Assembly (NCBI GenBank): GCA_002368715.1
Contig: DFEO01000100.1
Coordinates: 1 to 19,789 of the forward strand
Source of the DNA: Ruminococcus sp. UBA3800
Lineage (GTDB): Bacteria; Bacillota; Clostridia; Oscillospirales; Ruminococcaceae
Direction: 5' to 3'
Length of the DNA: 19,789 bases
Position numbers and translations under genes: made by a program
Notes under the pieces: generated by a model
What the model saw: only the letters and a program-made list of their open reading frames with translations
Database searches by the model: none
Told to the model about the DNA's origin: nothing
In this document: piece after piece, positions 1 through 6,405 of the stretch
Numbering within the stretch: the stretch's first letter is position 1
How the letters are laid out: each line of letters opens with the position of its first letter

Positions 1-36
1 GCTTTCATGAAGAAGTTCGAGGAAGAGAACGCTTAA
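1..36 (+). CDS. serC: C-terminal end of probable phosphoserine aminotransferase (partial)
   Basis: An open frame enters from the left edge and ends at TAA 34-36, giving the last 11 residues AFMKKFEEENA. The acidic, helical tail resembles the C-terminal end of SerC, and the gene lies just upstream of serA on the same strand, a common serine-biosynthesis arrangement. SerC converts 3-phosphohydroxypyruvate and glutamate to phosphoserine. Only 11 residues are visible, so the name rests mainly on the neighbours; any other gene ending here is possible. Confidence 0.5.
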   Translation, partial: AFMKKFEEENA

Positions 37-54
37 TTTAACACGGACAAGCAA

Positions 55-81
55 AGCGCAGAGTGATTGAAGCTCTGCGCT
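55..81 (+). promoter_or_regulatory. Intergenic hairpin between serC end and the DUF6440-like gene
   Basis: AGCGCAGAG (55-63) pairs exactly with CTCTGCGCT (73-81) around a 9-base loop. A run of five T (90-94) follows nine bases later, just before the ribosome binding site of the next gene. It could be a leaky terminator, a processing site or an RNA-stabilising stem separating serC from the downstream genes. The U-run is too far from the stem for a textbook terminator. Confidence 0.45.
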
Positions 82-109
82 GTTGCAGATTTTTCGGAGG
101 TTAAGACGT

Positions 110-298
110 ATGGCTAAGAAGGAAAGATTTATTGTTGTTGAAAAGGAAGGCTCTTTGTTTTCAAGGAGAGTCCTTGTAGATAAAGAGACAGGAGTCAATT
201 ATCTCTGGGTCACTGAAGGCTATGCCGGCGGACTTACTCCGCTGCTTGACCGTGACGGAAAGCCTGTTATTTCCACCGTTACTGACTTTGATGAATAA
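110..298 (+). CDS. Small DUF6440-family-like protein
   Basis: Encodes 62 residues beginning MAKKERFIVV and containing RRVLVDKETGVNYLWV and GYAGGLTPLLDRDGKPV, the hallmark stretches I associate with the DUF6440 family of short, soluble, uncharacterised Firmicutes proteins. No signal peptide or membrane segment is visible. The start is ATG 110 because CGGAGG (95-100) sits nine bases upstream; a TTG at 83 in frame has the ribosome binding site inside it and is rejected. It lies between the probable serC end and serA, with only 21 bases to the serA start, so it is probably co-transcribed with the serine genes. Function is unknown; position suggests a link to serine or amino-acid metabolism, but that is inference. 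Confidence 0.85.
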   Translation: MAKKERFIVVEKEGSLFSRRVLVDKETGVNYLWVTEGYAGGLTPLLDRDGKPVISTVTDFDE

Positions 299-319
299 TA
301 TTGAAAAGGATTGAAAGAT

Positions 320-1459
320 ATGTACAATATACTTACAATGAACAAGATCGCTGCCTGCGGAACAGACAAGTTCGACAAGGCTGCTTATACTGTAACTGAC
401 GAGTGCGCAGAGCCTACCGCTATAATGGTTCGTTCCGCTAAGCTCCATGACTATGAGATGCCTGCATCCCTTATCGCTATTGCAAGAGCAGGCGCAGGAG
501 TCAACAATATCCCCGTTGACAAGTGTGCAGAGAACGGTGTCGTTGTTTTCAACACTCCCGGTGCTAACGCTAACGCTGTTAAAGAGCTGGTCATCTGCGC
601 AATGCTGCTGGCTTCCAGAAGGATAACAGAGGCTGCTGCATGGGCAAACTCCCTCAAGGGAACAGAGGACGCTCCCAAGACTGTTGAGGGCGGCAAGGCA
701 AAGTTTGCAGGCCCCGAGATATTCGGAAAGACACTCGGTGTTATCGGTCTTGGCGCTATCGGCGGCAAGGTGGCTAACGCTGCTGTTGCTCTCGGAATGA
801 ACGTTATCGGCTTTGACCCCTATCTTTCCGAGGCTGCTAAAAAGGCTCTGGACGCTTCTGTAAAGGTAGTTGACAGCAAGGACGAGATATATAAGAACAG
901 TGATTATATCACTCTCCATGTTCCCTTCACTCCCGATGCAAAGAATTCCATCGGCGCAGAGCAGATAGCTATGATGAAGGACGGCGTCCGCATCATCAAT
1001 GCTGCAAGAGGCGAGCTCGTTGATACACAGGCTGTTGTAGACGCTATCAAGGCCGGCAAGGTTGCCAAGTATGTTACTGACTTTGCTGACGATATCGGTC
1101 TTGGCGAGGAGAATGTTATCACACTTCCTCACCTTGGCGCTTCCACACCCGAGTCTGAGGACAACTGTGCTGTTATGGCAGCTGACGAGCTTATGGACTA
1201 TATCGAGAGAGGAAAGATAAGAAATTCCGTTACATTCCCGAACCTTGAGCTTGCAAAGACCGCCGACCAGCTGGTTTGTGTTCTCCACAAGGCAGAGGTG
1301 AGCGCTGATGCTGTAAAGGCTGCTGCCGGTGCTGACGTTGTAAACGAGGCAACAGCGACCAAGAAGGCATGGGGCTACACAATGCTCGATGTCAAGGGTG
1401 CTGCAAACGTTGACGCTATCAAGGCTGTTGACGGCGTTGTAGGCGTAAGAGTACTTTGA
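320..1459 (+). CDS. serA: D-3-phosphoglycerate dehydrogenase
   Basis: 379-aa NAD-dependent 2-hydroxyacid dehydrogenase that oxidises 3-phosphoglycerate to 3-phosphohydroxypyruvate, the first step of serine synthesis in the cytosol. Visible landmarks: ARAGAGVNNIPVD (55-67), the Rossmann motif GVIGLGAIGGKV (140-151), FDP (165-167) where the NAD-ribose acidic residue sits, NAARGELVD (227-235) with catalytic Arg230, and PHLGAST (270-276) with catalytic His271. The catalytic acid is usually Glu; here the aligned stretch is VTDFADD (252-258), so Asp257 probably replaces it, in a shortened loop. Residues from about 312 to 379 form a short ACT-like tail (WGYTMLDVKG), so serine feedback is possible. 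ATG 320 is chosen over TTG 311 because AAAAGGA (304-310) is nine bases before the ATG and abuts the TTG. Followed by a strong terminator. Confidence 0.95.
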   Translation: MYNILTMNKIAACGTDKFDKAAYTVTDECAEPTAIMVRSAKLHDYEMPASLIAIARAGAGVNNIPVDKCAENGVVVFNTPGANANAVKELVICAMLLASRRITEAAAWANSLKGTEDAPKTVEGGKAKFAGPEIFGKTLGVIGLGAIGGKVANAAVALGMNVIGFDPYLSEAAKKALDASVKVVDSKDEIYKNSDYITLHVPFTPDAKNSIGAEQIAMMKDGVRIINAARGELVDTQAVVDAIKAGKVAKYVTDFADDIGLGEENVITLPHLGASTPESEDNCAVMAADELMDYIERGKIRNSVTFPNLELAKTADQLVCVLHKAEVSADAVKAAAGADVVNEATATKKAWGYTMLDVKGAANVDAIKAVDGVVGVRVL

Positions 1460-1486
1460 TATCCTGACAAAACGAACAGATATAAC

Positions 1487-1525
1487 AAAGCACGCACTTC
1501 TTTTTCAGAGGTGCGTGCTTTTTGA
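1487..1525 (+). terminator. Rho-independent terminator after serA
   Basis: AAAGCACGCAC (1487-1497) pairs exactly with GTGCGTGCTTT (1511-1521), extended by three further pairs inside, and runs directly into five T (1519-1523). It closes the serine block. Confidence 0.92.
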
Positions 1526-1528
1526 ATA

Positions 1529-1557
1529 TTGACTGGAAAAGAAATCTGTGGTAGAAT
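1529..1557 (+). promoter_or_regulatory. Sigma-A promoter of the PASTA gene
   Basis: TTGACT (1529-1534), a 17-base spacer, then TAGAAT (1552-1557). Predicted transcription start is near 1564. It begins right after the serA terminator. An in-frame TTG codon coincides with the -35 box, so the protein cannot sensibly start there. Confidence 0.8.
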
Positions 1558-1600
1558 AAAAGAAGCAAGCAAAGATGACCAGAGCCCCGAGGTGTTGTAT

Positions 1601-1993
1601 ATGAAAAAAAGGATACTTATCATCATCTGTGCTGTTGTCTTGATAGCAGGCGGCACAGCGTTCGGGATCGTAAGATACCGTCATTATAATAATGCAAAAG
1701 TAATAAGAGAAAAACAGGAACAGAAAAAACAGGAGAGAGAAAAACAAAGAAAAGAAAACCTTGAAAACGGCGTTTCACCGACGAAAAAGCTCTATGTTCC
1801 CGATCTGACGGGGCTGACAGTTGACGAAGCACAGAAAAAACTGGATGAGGCCGGTTTTTCAGGATATTTCTATTCTATAACCGAGACGGACAGTGATATG
1901 AAAAAAGGGCTCATTGTTAAAGCAACGCCGCCGGCAGGAAGCTCCTTTTATGAGGGAAACACTGTAAGTTTTGATTTTGAGGTCTCAAAGTAA
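1601..1993 (+). CDS. Membrane-anchored single-PASTA-domain protein
   Basis: 130 residues. MKKR is followed by one hydrophobic segment (about 5-23), then a strongly basic, Lys/Arg/Gln/Glu-rich helical stretch (25-54, including KQEQKKQEREKQRKE), then one PASTA domain (about 64-130: VPDLTGLTVDEAQKKLDEAG, then ATPPAG and EGNTVSFDFEVS). PASTA domains bind peptidoglycan fragments or cell-wall precursors and normally occur in Ser/Thr kinases or penicillin-binding proteins; here there is no kinase or transpeptidase domain. The domain should face outward. The start is ATG 1601 because CGAGGTG (1588-1594) precedes it by six bases and the promoter lies just upstream. Monocistronic between two terminators. 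PASTA is clear; the biological role is unknown. Confidence 0.88.
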   Translation: MKKRILIIICAVVLIAGGTAFGIVRYRHYNNAKVIREKQEQKKQEREKQRKENLENGVSPTKKLYVPDLTGLTVDEAQKKLDEAGFSGYFYSITETDSDMKKGLIVKATPPAGSSFYEGNTVSFDFEVSK

Positions 1994-2006
1994 GGGTCAT
2001 GATAAC

Positions 2007-2045
2007 AAAAAGGTATGGCAGCTTAAAAAAGCTCCATACCTTTTT
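2007..2045. terminator. Bidirectional terminator between the PASTA gene and radC
   Basis: AAAAAGGTATGG (2007-2018) pairs with CCATACCTTTTT (2034-2045), with AGC/GCT (2020-2022, 2031-2033) continuing the stem after a one-base bulge. A T-run follows on the plus strand and an A-run precedes it, which is a U-run for the minus strand, so it can end both convergent transcripts. Confidence 0.92.
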
Positions 2046-2756
2046 TTATTCAAAGATATCATTGTGATAAAACAGGCCGTTGTCTGCCATTGAAACAACG
2101 CTGTCTCTGCCGACAATAAAATGGTCTATAAGGTCGATGCCGAATTCCTTGACAAAGGCTTTGATGCGGTCGGTGGTGGTTATGTCGTCCCGGGAGGGGG
2201 TCGGGTCACCGTCGGGGTGATTGTGTACAAGCACGATAGTCGTACATTTCGAGCTCAGCACCGAAACTGCGAGCTGCTTCATATCGACCCTCAGCGTGTC
2301 ATTCAGGCCTCTGTCCAGCTGCTCGACCGAGACCACACACAGATTCGCATCCAGAAACAGCACATTCATCTTCTCTTCCTTTTCGCCAAGGTAAAGCTCC
2401 AGCAGATAGCGGTAAAGCCTTTCCCTGTCAGCAAGCGTCAGCTTATGCCCTCCCCTCAGCGCCGAGGTCCTGTAAAGCTGTCTCATAAACGCTATACTCA
2501 GAGCCGTCCTGTGCGAGATGCCCTTTACGGTCTCCAGCTCCTTAGGGTCGGCATTGAGCACATTTTCCACCGACAGGAACTTTTTGAGCAGGTCGTGAGC
2601 GATCTCATTGGTGTCCTTCATAGGGATGTAGGCATAAAGCATCATCTCCAGCACCTCATGATCGGCAAAGAGGGACAGGTCCATATTCTTTTCAAAACGG
2701 TCCCTCATCCTCTGTCTGTGGCCTGAATGTACATTCTCGTTCTGGTTTTCGCTCAT
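2046..2756 (-). CDS. radC: RadC family JAB-domain protein
   Basis: 236 residues. The N-terminal half has a helix-hairpin-helix-like stretch (73-90, KELETVKGISHRTALSIA). The C-terminal half (about 104-230) is the RadC JAB/MPN metalloprotease-like domain with the metal motif HNHPDGDPTPSRDD at 178-191 (His178, His180, Ser188 and Asp191 fit the HxH...S..D pattern). Length matches the usual 220-235 aa of the family. Named for DNA repair, but its true role is unclear; family members are linked to DNA uptake, recombination and mobile elements. ATG 2756 follows AAGGTGG (2764-2770) at seven bases. It lies downstream of secDF on the same strand, behind a weak terminator, and I see no clear promoter of its own, so some read-through from secDF is plausible. 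Confidence 0.92.
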   Translation of the reverse strand: MSENQNENVHSGHRQRMRDRFEKNMDLSLFADHEVLEMMLYAYIPMKDTNEIAHDLLKKFLSVENVLNADPKELETVKGISHRTALSIAFMRQLYRTSALRGGHKLTLADRERLYRYLLELYLGEKEEKMNVLFLDANLCVVSVEQLDRGLNDTLRVDMKQLAVSVLSSKCTTIVLVHNHPDGDPTPSRDDITTTDRIKAFVKEFGIDLIDHFIVGRDSVVSMADNGLFYHNDIFE

Positions 2757-2773
2757 AAATATCCCACCTTATG

Positions 2774-2806
2774 AAAAGAGCAGGCCTTTTGAACGTGACC
2801 TGCTCT
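2774..2806 (-). terminator. Probable terminator after secF
   Basis: AGAGCAGG (2777-2784) and CCTGCTCT (2799-2806) form an 8-bp stem; read on the minus strand it is followed by four U (from 2776-2774 and the stem base). The short U-run suggests partial termination, which would let some transcription reach radC. Confidence 0.6.
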
Positions 2807-2825
2807 GAGTTATGTTCGCTGCGGA

Positions 2826-3869
2826 TTATCTTCTTGATGTCTGCTTTGAAGAAGCCGATCTCTTGCCGGATTCTTTTGAGCTCTTGGCTCTGTGGTCCTT
2901 CCAGAGCACCCAGAGTGTGGGAGCTATGCAGTTGGACGAGTAGACACCGGCCAGCATACCGATGATGAGCGGGAACGCAAAGCTGATTATCGAGCTTACG
3001 CCGCAGATAACGCATACGATGCATACCGTAGCCATAGCCAGTACCGTGGTAACAGTGGTGTGTATCGAACGGCCGAGTGTCTGTGTTACAGACAGATTTA
3101 CCAGCTGGTCAAGAGAGAGCTTTTTGCCGAGTATCCTCTCGTTCTCTCTGATACGGTCATATATGATGATAGTTGCATTTATCGAATAGCCCAGAATGGT
3201 GAGCATAACTGCCATAAAGTTTGCGCTTATATCAAAGCGGCAGATAACGAAGCAGCCATACACCATACACATATCGTGGAACAGAGCCACAACGGAGAAC
3301 ACGCCGGCAGAAAGACCGCCGATATTCCTGAACCTGAAAGCTATATAGATAATGGTTATCACCATAGCGAATATGCAGGCGACCAGACATTTGAAGAAGA
3401 AGTTCAAACCGTTTGAAGCCTCAACGTCGTTTGTCTCGAAAACCTCGATATCGTTGTCTGCAAACTTTTCCACAAGGGCAGCTTTGAGCTTGTTCTGCTT
3501 CGCATCGCTTATACCCTTCGATGAAGAGAACGATATCTTTATCGTCTTGCTGTCAGACTGCGAATCCTCTCCCTTGGTAACAACAGCATCCATACCGAGA
3601 GTGTCGCTTATGACCTTGTTTACATCCTTTGTGGCTATCTCGCCCTTATAGGTGTAGGTCAGTATCGTTCCGCCCTTGAATTCTATCGCCACCTTAGGCT
3701 TGATAGTGAACGACAGTATAACGAACAGAGCGATCAGCGAAAGCGAGATACAGTAGAATATCTTTCTTCTGCCGATAACATTGAGCACTTTTTTTCCGTT
3801 CACAAGCTTAGGATCTATCGCCTCATTGTTCTCTGCGGCAAGTGTCTGATTCTGATTCTTTTCACTCAT
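2826..3869 (-). CDS. secF: Protein-export membrane protein SecF
   Basis: 347 residues. With SecD it forms the membrane complex that uses the proton or sodium gradient to pull exported proteins through SecYEG. Landmarks: first membrane segment (about 36-55), IEFKGGT (62-68), periplasmic-type domain (about 70-150), five C-terminal membrane segments from about 156 to 325 with ILGYSINATIIIYDRIRENE (225-244) and TQTLGRSIHTT (262-272), and a basic Ser/Lys/Arg tail. The usual Asp in the SINDT motif is Ala232 here. ATG 3869 is preferred over GTG 3878: GGAGGT (3877-3882) lies eight bases before the ATG and would overlap the GTG. The gene begins one base after the secD stop, so the two are translationally coupled. 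Confidence 0.95.
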   Translation of the reverse strand: MSEKNQNQTLAAENNEAIDPKLVNGKKVLNVIGRRKIFYCISLSLIALFVILSFTIKPKVAIEFKGGTILTYTYKGEIATKDVNKVISDTLGMDAVVTKGEDSQSDSKTIKISFSSSKGISDAKQNKLKAALVEKFADNDIEVFETNDVEASNGLNFFFKCLVACIFAMVITIIYIAFRFRNIGGLSAGVFSVVALFHDMCMVYGCFVICRFDISANFMAVMLTILGYSINATIIIYDRIRENERILGKKLSLDQLVNLSVTQTLGRSIHTTVTTVLAMATVCIVCVICGVSSIISFAFPLIIGMLAGVYSSNCIAPTLWVLWKDHRAKSSKESGKRSASSKQTSRR

Positions 3870-3870
3870 A

Positions 3871-5241
3871 TCACACACCTCCGTAAAGCTTTCTGTTCTT
3901 GAAGCACTTAAACTTCGACAGTGACGAGAGCATCAGTCTTGAGCAGAATATACCGAACAGGAAGTTAAGTGCGATACCTACGAGCAGGGTGTAACCCAGC
4001 GAGTAGATGGTTCCTGCTGTCGTAGCGCCGAAGGCAGCAAACAGAGGACTCAAAACTGTGCCGAACAGGCTGTCTGTCGGTCCGAAAGCTCCCATAAGTA
4101 TTACCGCAACGAATACGACAGTAATATTTCCGTCGAATACGGCAGCCCATGCTCTCTTATATCCAAGCTCGATAGCGCCGTTAAGGCTCTTGCCGTTTCT
4201 GAGCTCTTCCTTTATTCTCTCATAGGTAACGACGTTTGCATCGACACCCATTCCGACCGCAAGAATAATACCTGCGATACCGGGGATAGTAAGAGTGAAG
4301 CTGTTGAGGTTTCCGAAAAAGCCTGTGATGCAGGCGATAGTTCCGACCACCTGACCAAACAGCGATATAGCAGCTACAAAGCCCGGAAGCTTGTATATTA
4401 TCATCATATAAAGAGCGATGATACCGAAAGCGATGATACCTGCCAGCAGCATAGCGCTCTTTGCGCCCTCACCGAGAGTAGGTGAGATGATGTTCGTGCT
4501 TGTTGTCACCAGCTTGAACGGGATAGAACCCGCATTTATCTTATCCGAAAGGCTCTTTGCCGATTCATAGGTAAAGTTGCCCTCGATAACGCATTCGCCG
4601 TCTGTGATAGCAGAGTTTACTTTCGGTGCCGAGATACATTTCTCATCCATCCAGATCGAGATGTTTCCCGTTCCTGCAAGCTCTGTCGTTGCAGCCGAGA
4701 AGGCTTCCTTTCCGCTCTTTTTAAGTGTCAGGCCCACGACATACTGGACATTTCCTGTTGTTTCGTCGTTTCTCTGTCTTACCTCGGCCTTCTTGACATC
4801 ATTTCCTGTCAGCACCTCTTCGCCTGTTTCCTCGGTTCCCTTCCTGAAGGTGAGCTGTGCTGTTTCGCCAAGCTCGGATACCGCAGACTCAGGGTCAAAG
4901 TCTACCTCATCGGCCTGCCACGGGAACGAAACGATGACCTTGTAGTTGTTGTAATCAACATAGACCTCACTGTCCGTAACATTCATGCTGACAAGTCTTT
5001 GCTCGATGACAGCCTTAGCGGCGTCCATCTCGTCTTTTTTAGCCTTATAGCCGTCGGCAGGCTGGAACGTTGCGTTTACACCGCCCTGGATATCTATACC
5101 CCAGCGTATAGTGTCAACGCCCTTGATATAATCCGTCTTGATATCGCCGTAATAGGTGTGTATACCGGCAAACGTCAGGTAAGCGAACGCTGCGATGCAC
5201 AACACAACGATGAAAAAGACAGGCTTCGTTACTTTTCGCAC
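3871..5241 (-). CDS. secD: Protein translocase subunit SecD
   Basis: 456 residues, the first half of a split SecDF pair. N-terminal membrane segment (about 8-27), GIDIQGG (48-54, the D1 motif), a large extracytoplasmic domain (about 60-250) with EQRLVSMNV (80-88) and SIPFKL (239-244), then five membrane segments (262-436) containing FTLTIPGIAGIILAVGMGVD (315-334) and ANVVTYERIKEE (335-346). Asp334 is the conserved proton-relay Asp of SecD. The start is GTG 5241, with AGGAGG (5249-5254) seven bases upstream. It is first gene in the secD-secF operon, 87 bases below a perfect-consensus promoter. Confidence 0.96.
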   Translation of the reverse strand: MRKVTKPVFFIVVLCIAAFAYLTFAGIHTYYGDIKTDYIKGVDTIRWGIDIQGGVNATFQPADGYKAKKDEMDAAKAVIEQRLVSMNVTDSEVYVDYNNYKVIVSFPWQADEVDFDPESAVSELGETAQLTFRKGTEETGEEVLTGNDVKKAEVRQRNDETTGNVQYVVGLTLKKSGKEAFSAATTELAGTGNISIWMDEKCISAPKVNSAITDGECVIEGNFTYESAKSLSDKINAGSIPFKLVTTSTNIISPTLGEGAKSAMLLAGIIAFGIIALYMMIIYKLPGFVAAISLFGQVVGTIACITGFFGNLNSFTLTIPGIAGIILAVGMGVDANVVTYERIKEELRNGKSLNGAIELGYKRAWAAVFDGNITVVFVAVILMGAFGPTDSLFGTVLSPLFAAFGATTAGTIYSLGYTLLVGIALNFLFGIFCSRLMLSSLSKFKCFKNRKLYGGV

Positions 5242-5327
5242 TTTTTATCCTCCTATTGACTAAGGCGTGTCCGCCCTGTATTTTCTTACGGGCACATTAC
5301 ACCCCTAAAATCCACATTCACCCTATA

Positions 5328-5356
5328 ATTATATTACTTTTGCGTCCAAATGTCAA
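5328..5356 (-). promoter_or_regulatory. Perfect-consensus sigma-A promoter of secDF
   Basis: On the minus strand TTGACA (5356-5351), a spacer of exactly 17 bases, then TATAAT (5333-5328): both hexamers are identical to consensus. Predicted start near 5320, giving a leader of about 80 bases before the GTG of secD. Confidence 0.9.
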
Positions 5357-5376
5357 TAGGCAGTCACTTAATTTTT

Positions 5377-5413
5377 AAAAAAGCCTCCCTATCAGCACAG
5401 ATTGTGGTCAGGC
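5377..5413 (-). terminator. Possible terminator after the HAD phosphatase gene
   Basis: On the minus strand GCCT-GA-CC pairs with GG-G-AGGC around a 16-base loop and is followed by six U (5382-5377). The stem is short with an internal mismatch, so this is a tentative call. It lies just upstream of the secDF promoter, where a terminator would be expected. Confidence 0.45.
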
Positions 5414-5451
5414 ATCATACAAACCTCAATCCGTAGTAACAGGCTGTTATA

Positions 5452-6129
5452 TCAAACAGGCTCCTGCTGAACGTCGATGCCTGCTTCGGGAGAGCTGCGG
5501 AACAGAAATTCGCTTTCTGCTCTCATCATGTCGTCGTCCTGATATTGTCCGTTCAGACAGGCGGCGGTGTGAAAGCCTGCTCCCTTTGCTGCCCTTATCC
5601 CTGCGAATATGTCTTCATACACTATGCAGTCCTCAGGCCTAAGCCCCAGCCGCCGTGCGGCTTCAAGATAAACGTCGGGAAAGCCCTTGCCCCTGGGGAC
5701 CTCAGCGGTGGTCACAAATGCCGAAAACAGATCATAGACCCCCGTTCTCTTTAACACCGGCTCGTAAAGCTCGGCCGAAGATGCTGTCGCAATAGCAAGG
5801 CTTCTGCCGCTTGAATACAGCGCTTCAAGATATTGCTTTACACCTTTATATAAAGGTATGGTGTGGGCATAGCGGTAGCGTGCCGAATCGAACCACTCTT
5901 TTTTTATGTCCTCAACATCGTCGTCCAGGCCGAAACGCTCCTTTGTGTATACCGCAGCCTGGTCGAAATTCATAACGGAAAGCGCCTTCGAGTAGTCCTC
6001 GGGGACGCTGAGCCCTCTTTTGCCGAGAAAACGTATGTCAACTTCTGTCCATACGTCGTTCGACATTATCAGCGTGCCGTCGAGGTCGAATATGTGACCT
6101 TTAAAGCCGCTCATTTTGCTGTATGGCAT
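5452..6129 (-). CDS. HAD-superfamily hydrolase, beta-phosphoglucomutase-like
   Basis: 225 residues, cytosolic. All four HAD motifs are visible: FDLDGT (14-19; nucleophile Asp15, acid/base Asp17), IATAS (113-117; Thr115), RGKGFPDVYL with Lys148, and IVYEDIFAGIRAAKGAG (169-185; Glu172-Asp173). The helical cap lies between about 25 and 90, as in subfamily IA enzymes such as beta-phosphoglucomutase and small sugar-phosphate phosphatases. The exact substrate cannot be read from sequence. The ATG 6129 follows GGGAGGG (6135-6141) at five bases. Monocistronic, divergent from the MBOAT gene, with its own promoter. Confidence 0.88.
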   Translation of the reverse strand: MPYSKMSGFKGHIFDLDGTLIMSNDVWTEVDIRFLGKRGLSVPEDYSKALSVMNFDQAAVYTKERFGLDDDVEDIKKEWFDSARYRYAHTIPLYKGVKQYLEALYSSGRSLAIATASSAELYEPVLKRTGVYDLFSAFVTTAEVPRGKGFPDVYLEAARRLGLRPEDCIVYEDIFAGIRAAKGAGFHTAACLNGQYQDDDMMRAESEFLFRSSPEAGIDVQQEPV

Positions 6130-6183
6130 TTTGACCCTCCCTGTCAGCGCCCGTGAGCGCCGTAAGATAAGTGTTCAAAAAAG

Positions 6184-6212
6184 ATTATACCACAAAAGAA
6201 AGATTTTTGCAA
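6184..6212 (-). promoter_or_regulatory. Promoter of the HAD phosphatase gene
   Basis: Minus strand: TTGCAA (6212-6207), 17-base spacer, TATAAT (6189-6184), with TGG just before the -10 making an extended -10. Predicted start about 6177, leader about 47 bases. Confidence 0.75.
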
Positions 6213-6283
6213 ACACCGCGTATTTTTAGGCAAGTTTGTAACTTGTGTACAAAAAATTGAACGCTAAAACAGCAAACATTTCG

Positions 6284-6312
6284 TTGACAATGTGAACGGT
6301 TTGTGATAGAAT
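6284..6312 (+). promoter_or_regulatory. Promoter of the MBOAT-DHHW operon
   Basis: TTGACA (6284-6289), 17-base spacer, TAGAAT (6307-6312). Predicted start near 6319, leaving a leader of about 87 bases before the TTG start of the MBOAT gene. It is arranged divergently to the HAD promoter about 70 bases away. Confidence 0.85.
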
Positions 6313-6405
6313 ATATTTGTGTTGGTGTTTGTAAAAATATTTGTTTTTTTGCGGCCGGCGCAAAGGTAATAAAGGTAATTTATATGGAGAAATGGAGTTT
6401 TTGAC

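Noticed and set aside
161..1288. 375-codon open frame on the minus strand opposite serA
   Set aside because: Ser/Cys/Leu-rich composition typical of the mirror of a codon-biased gene; no ribosome binding site, no family motif, and serA fully explains the region.
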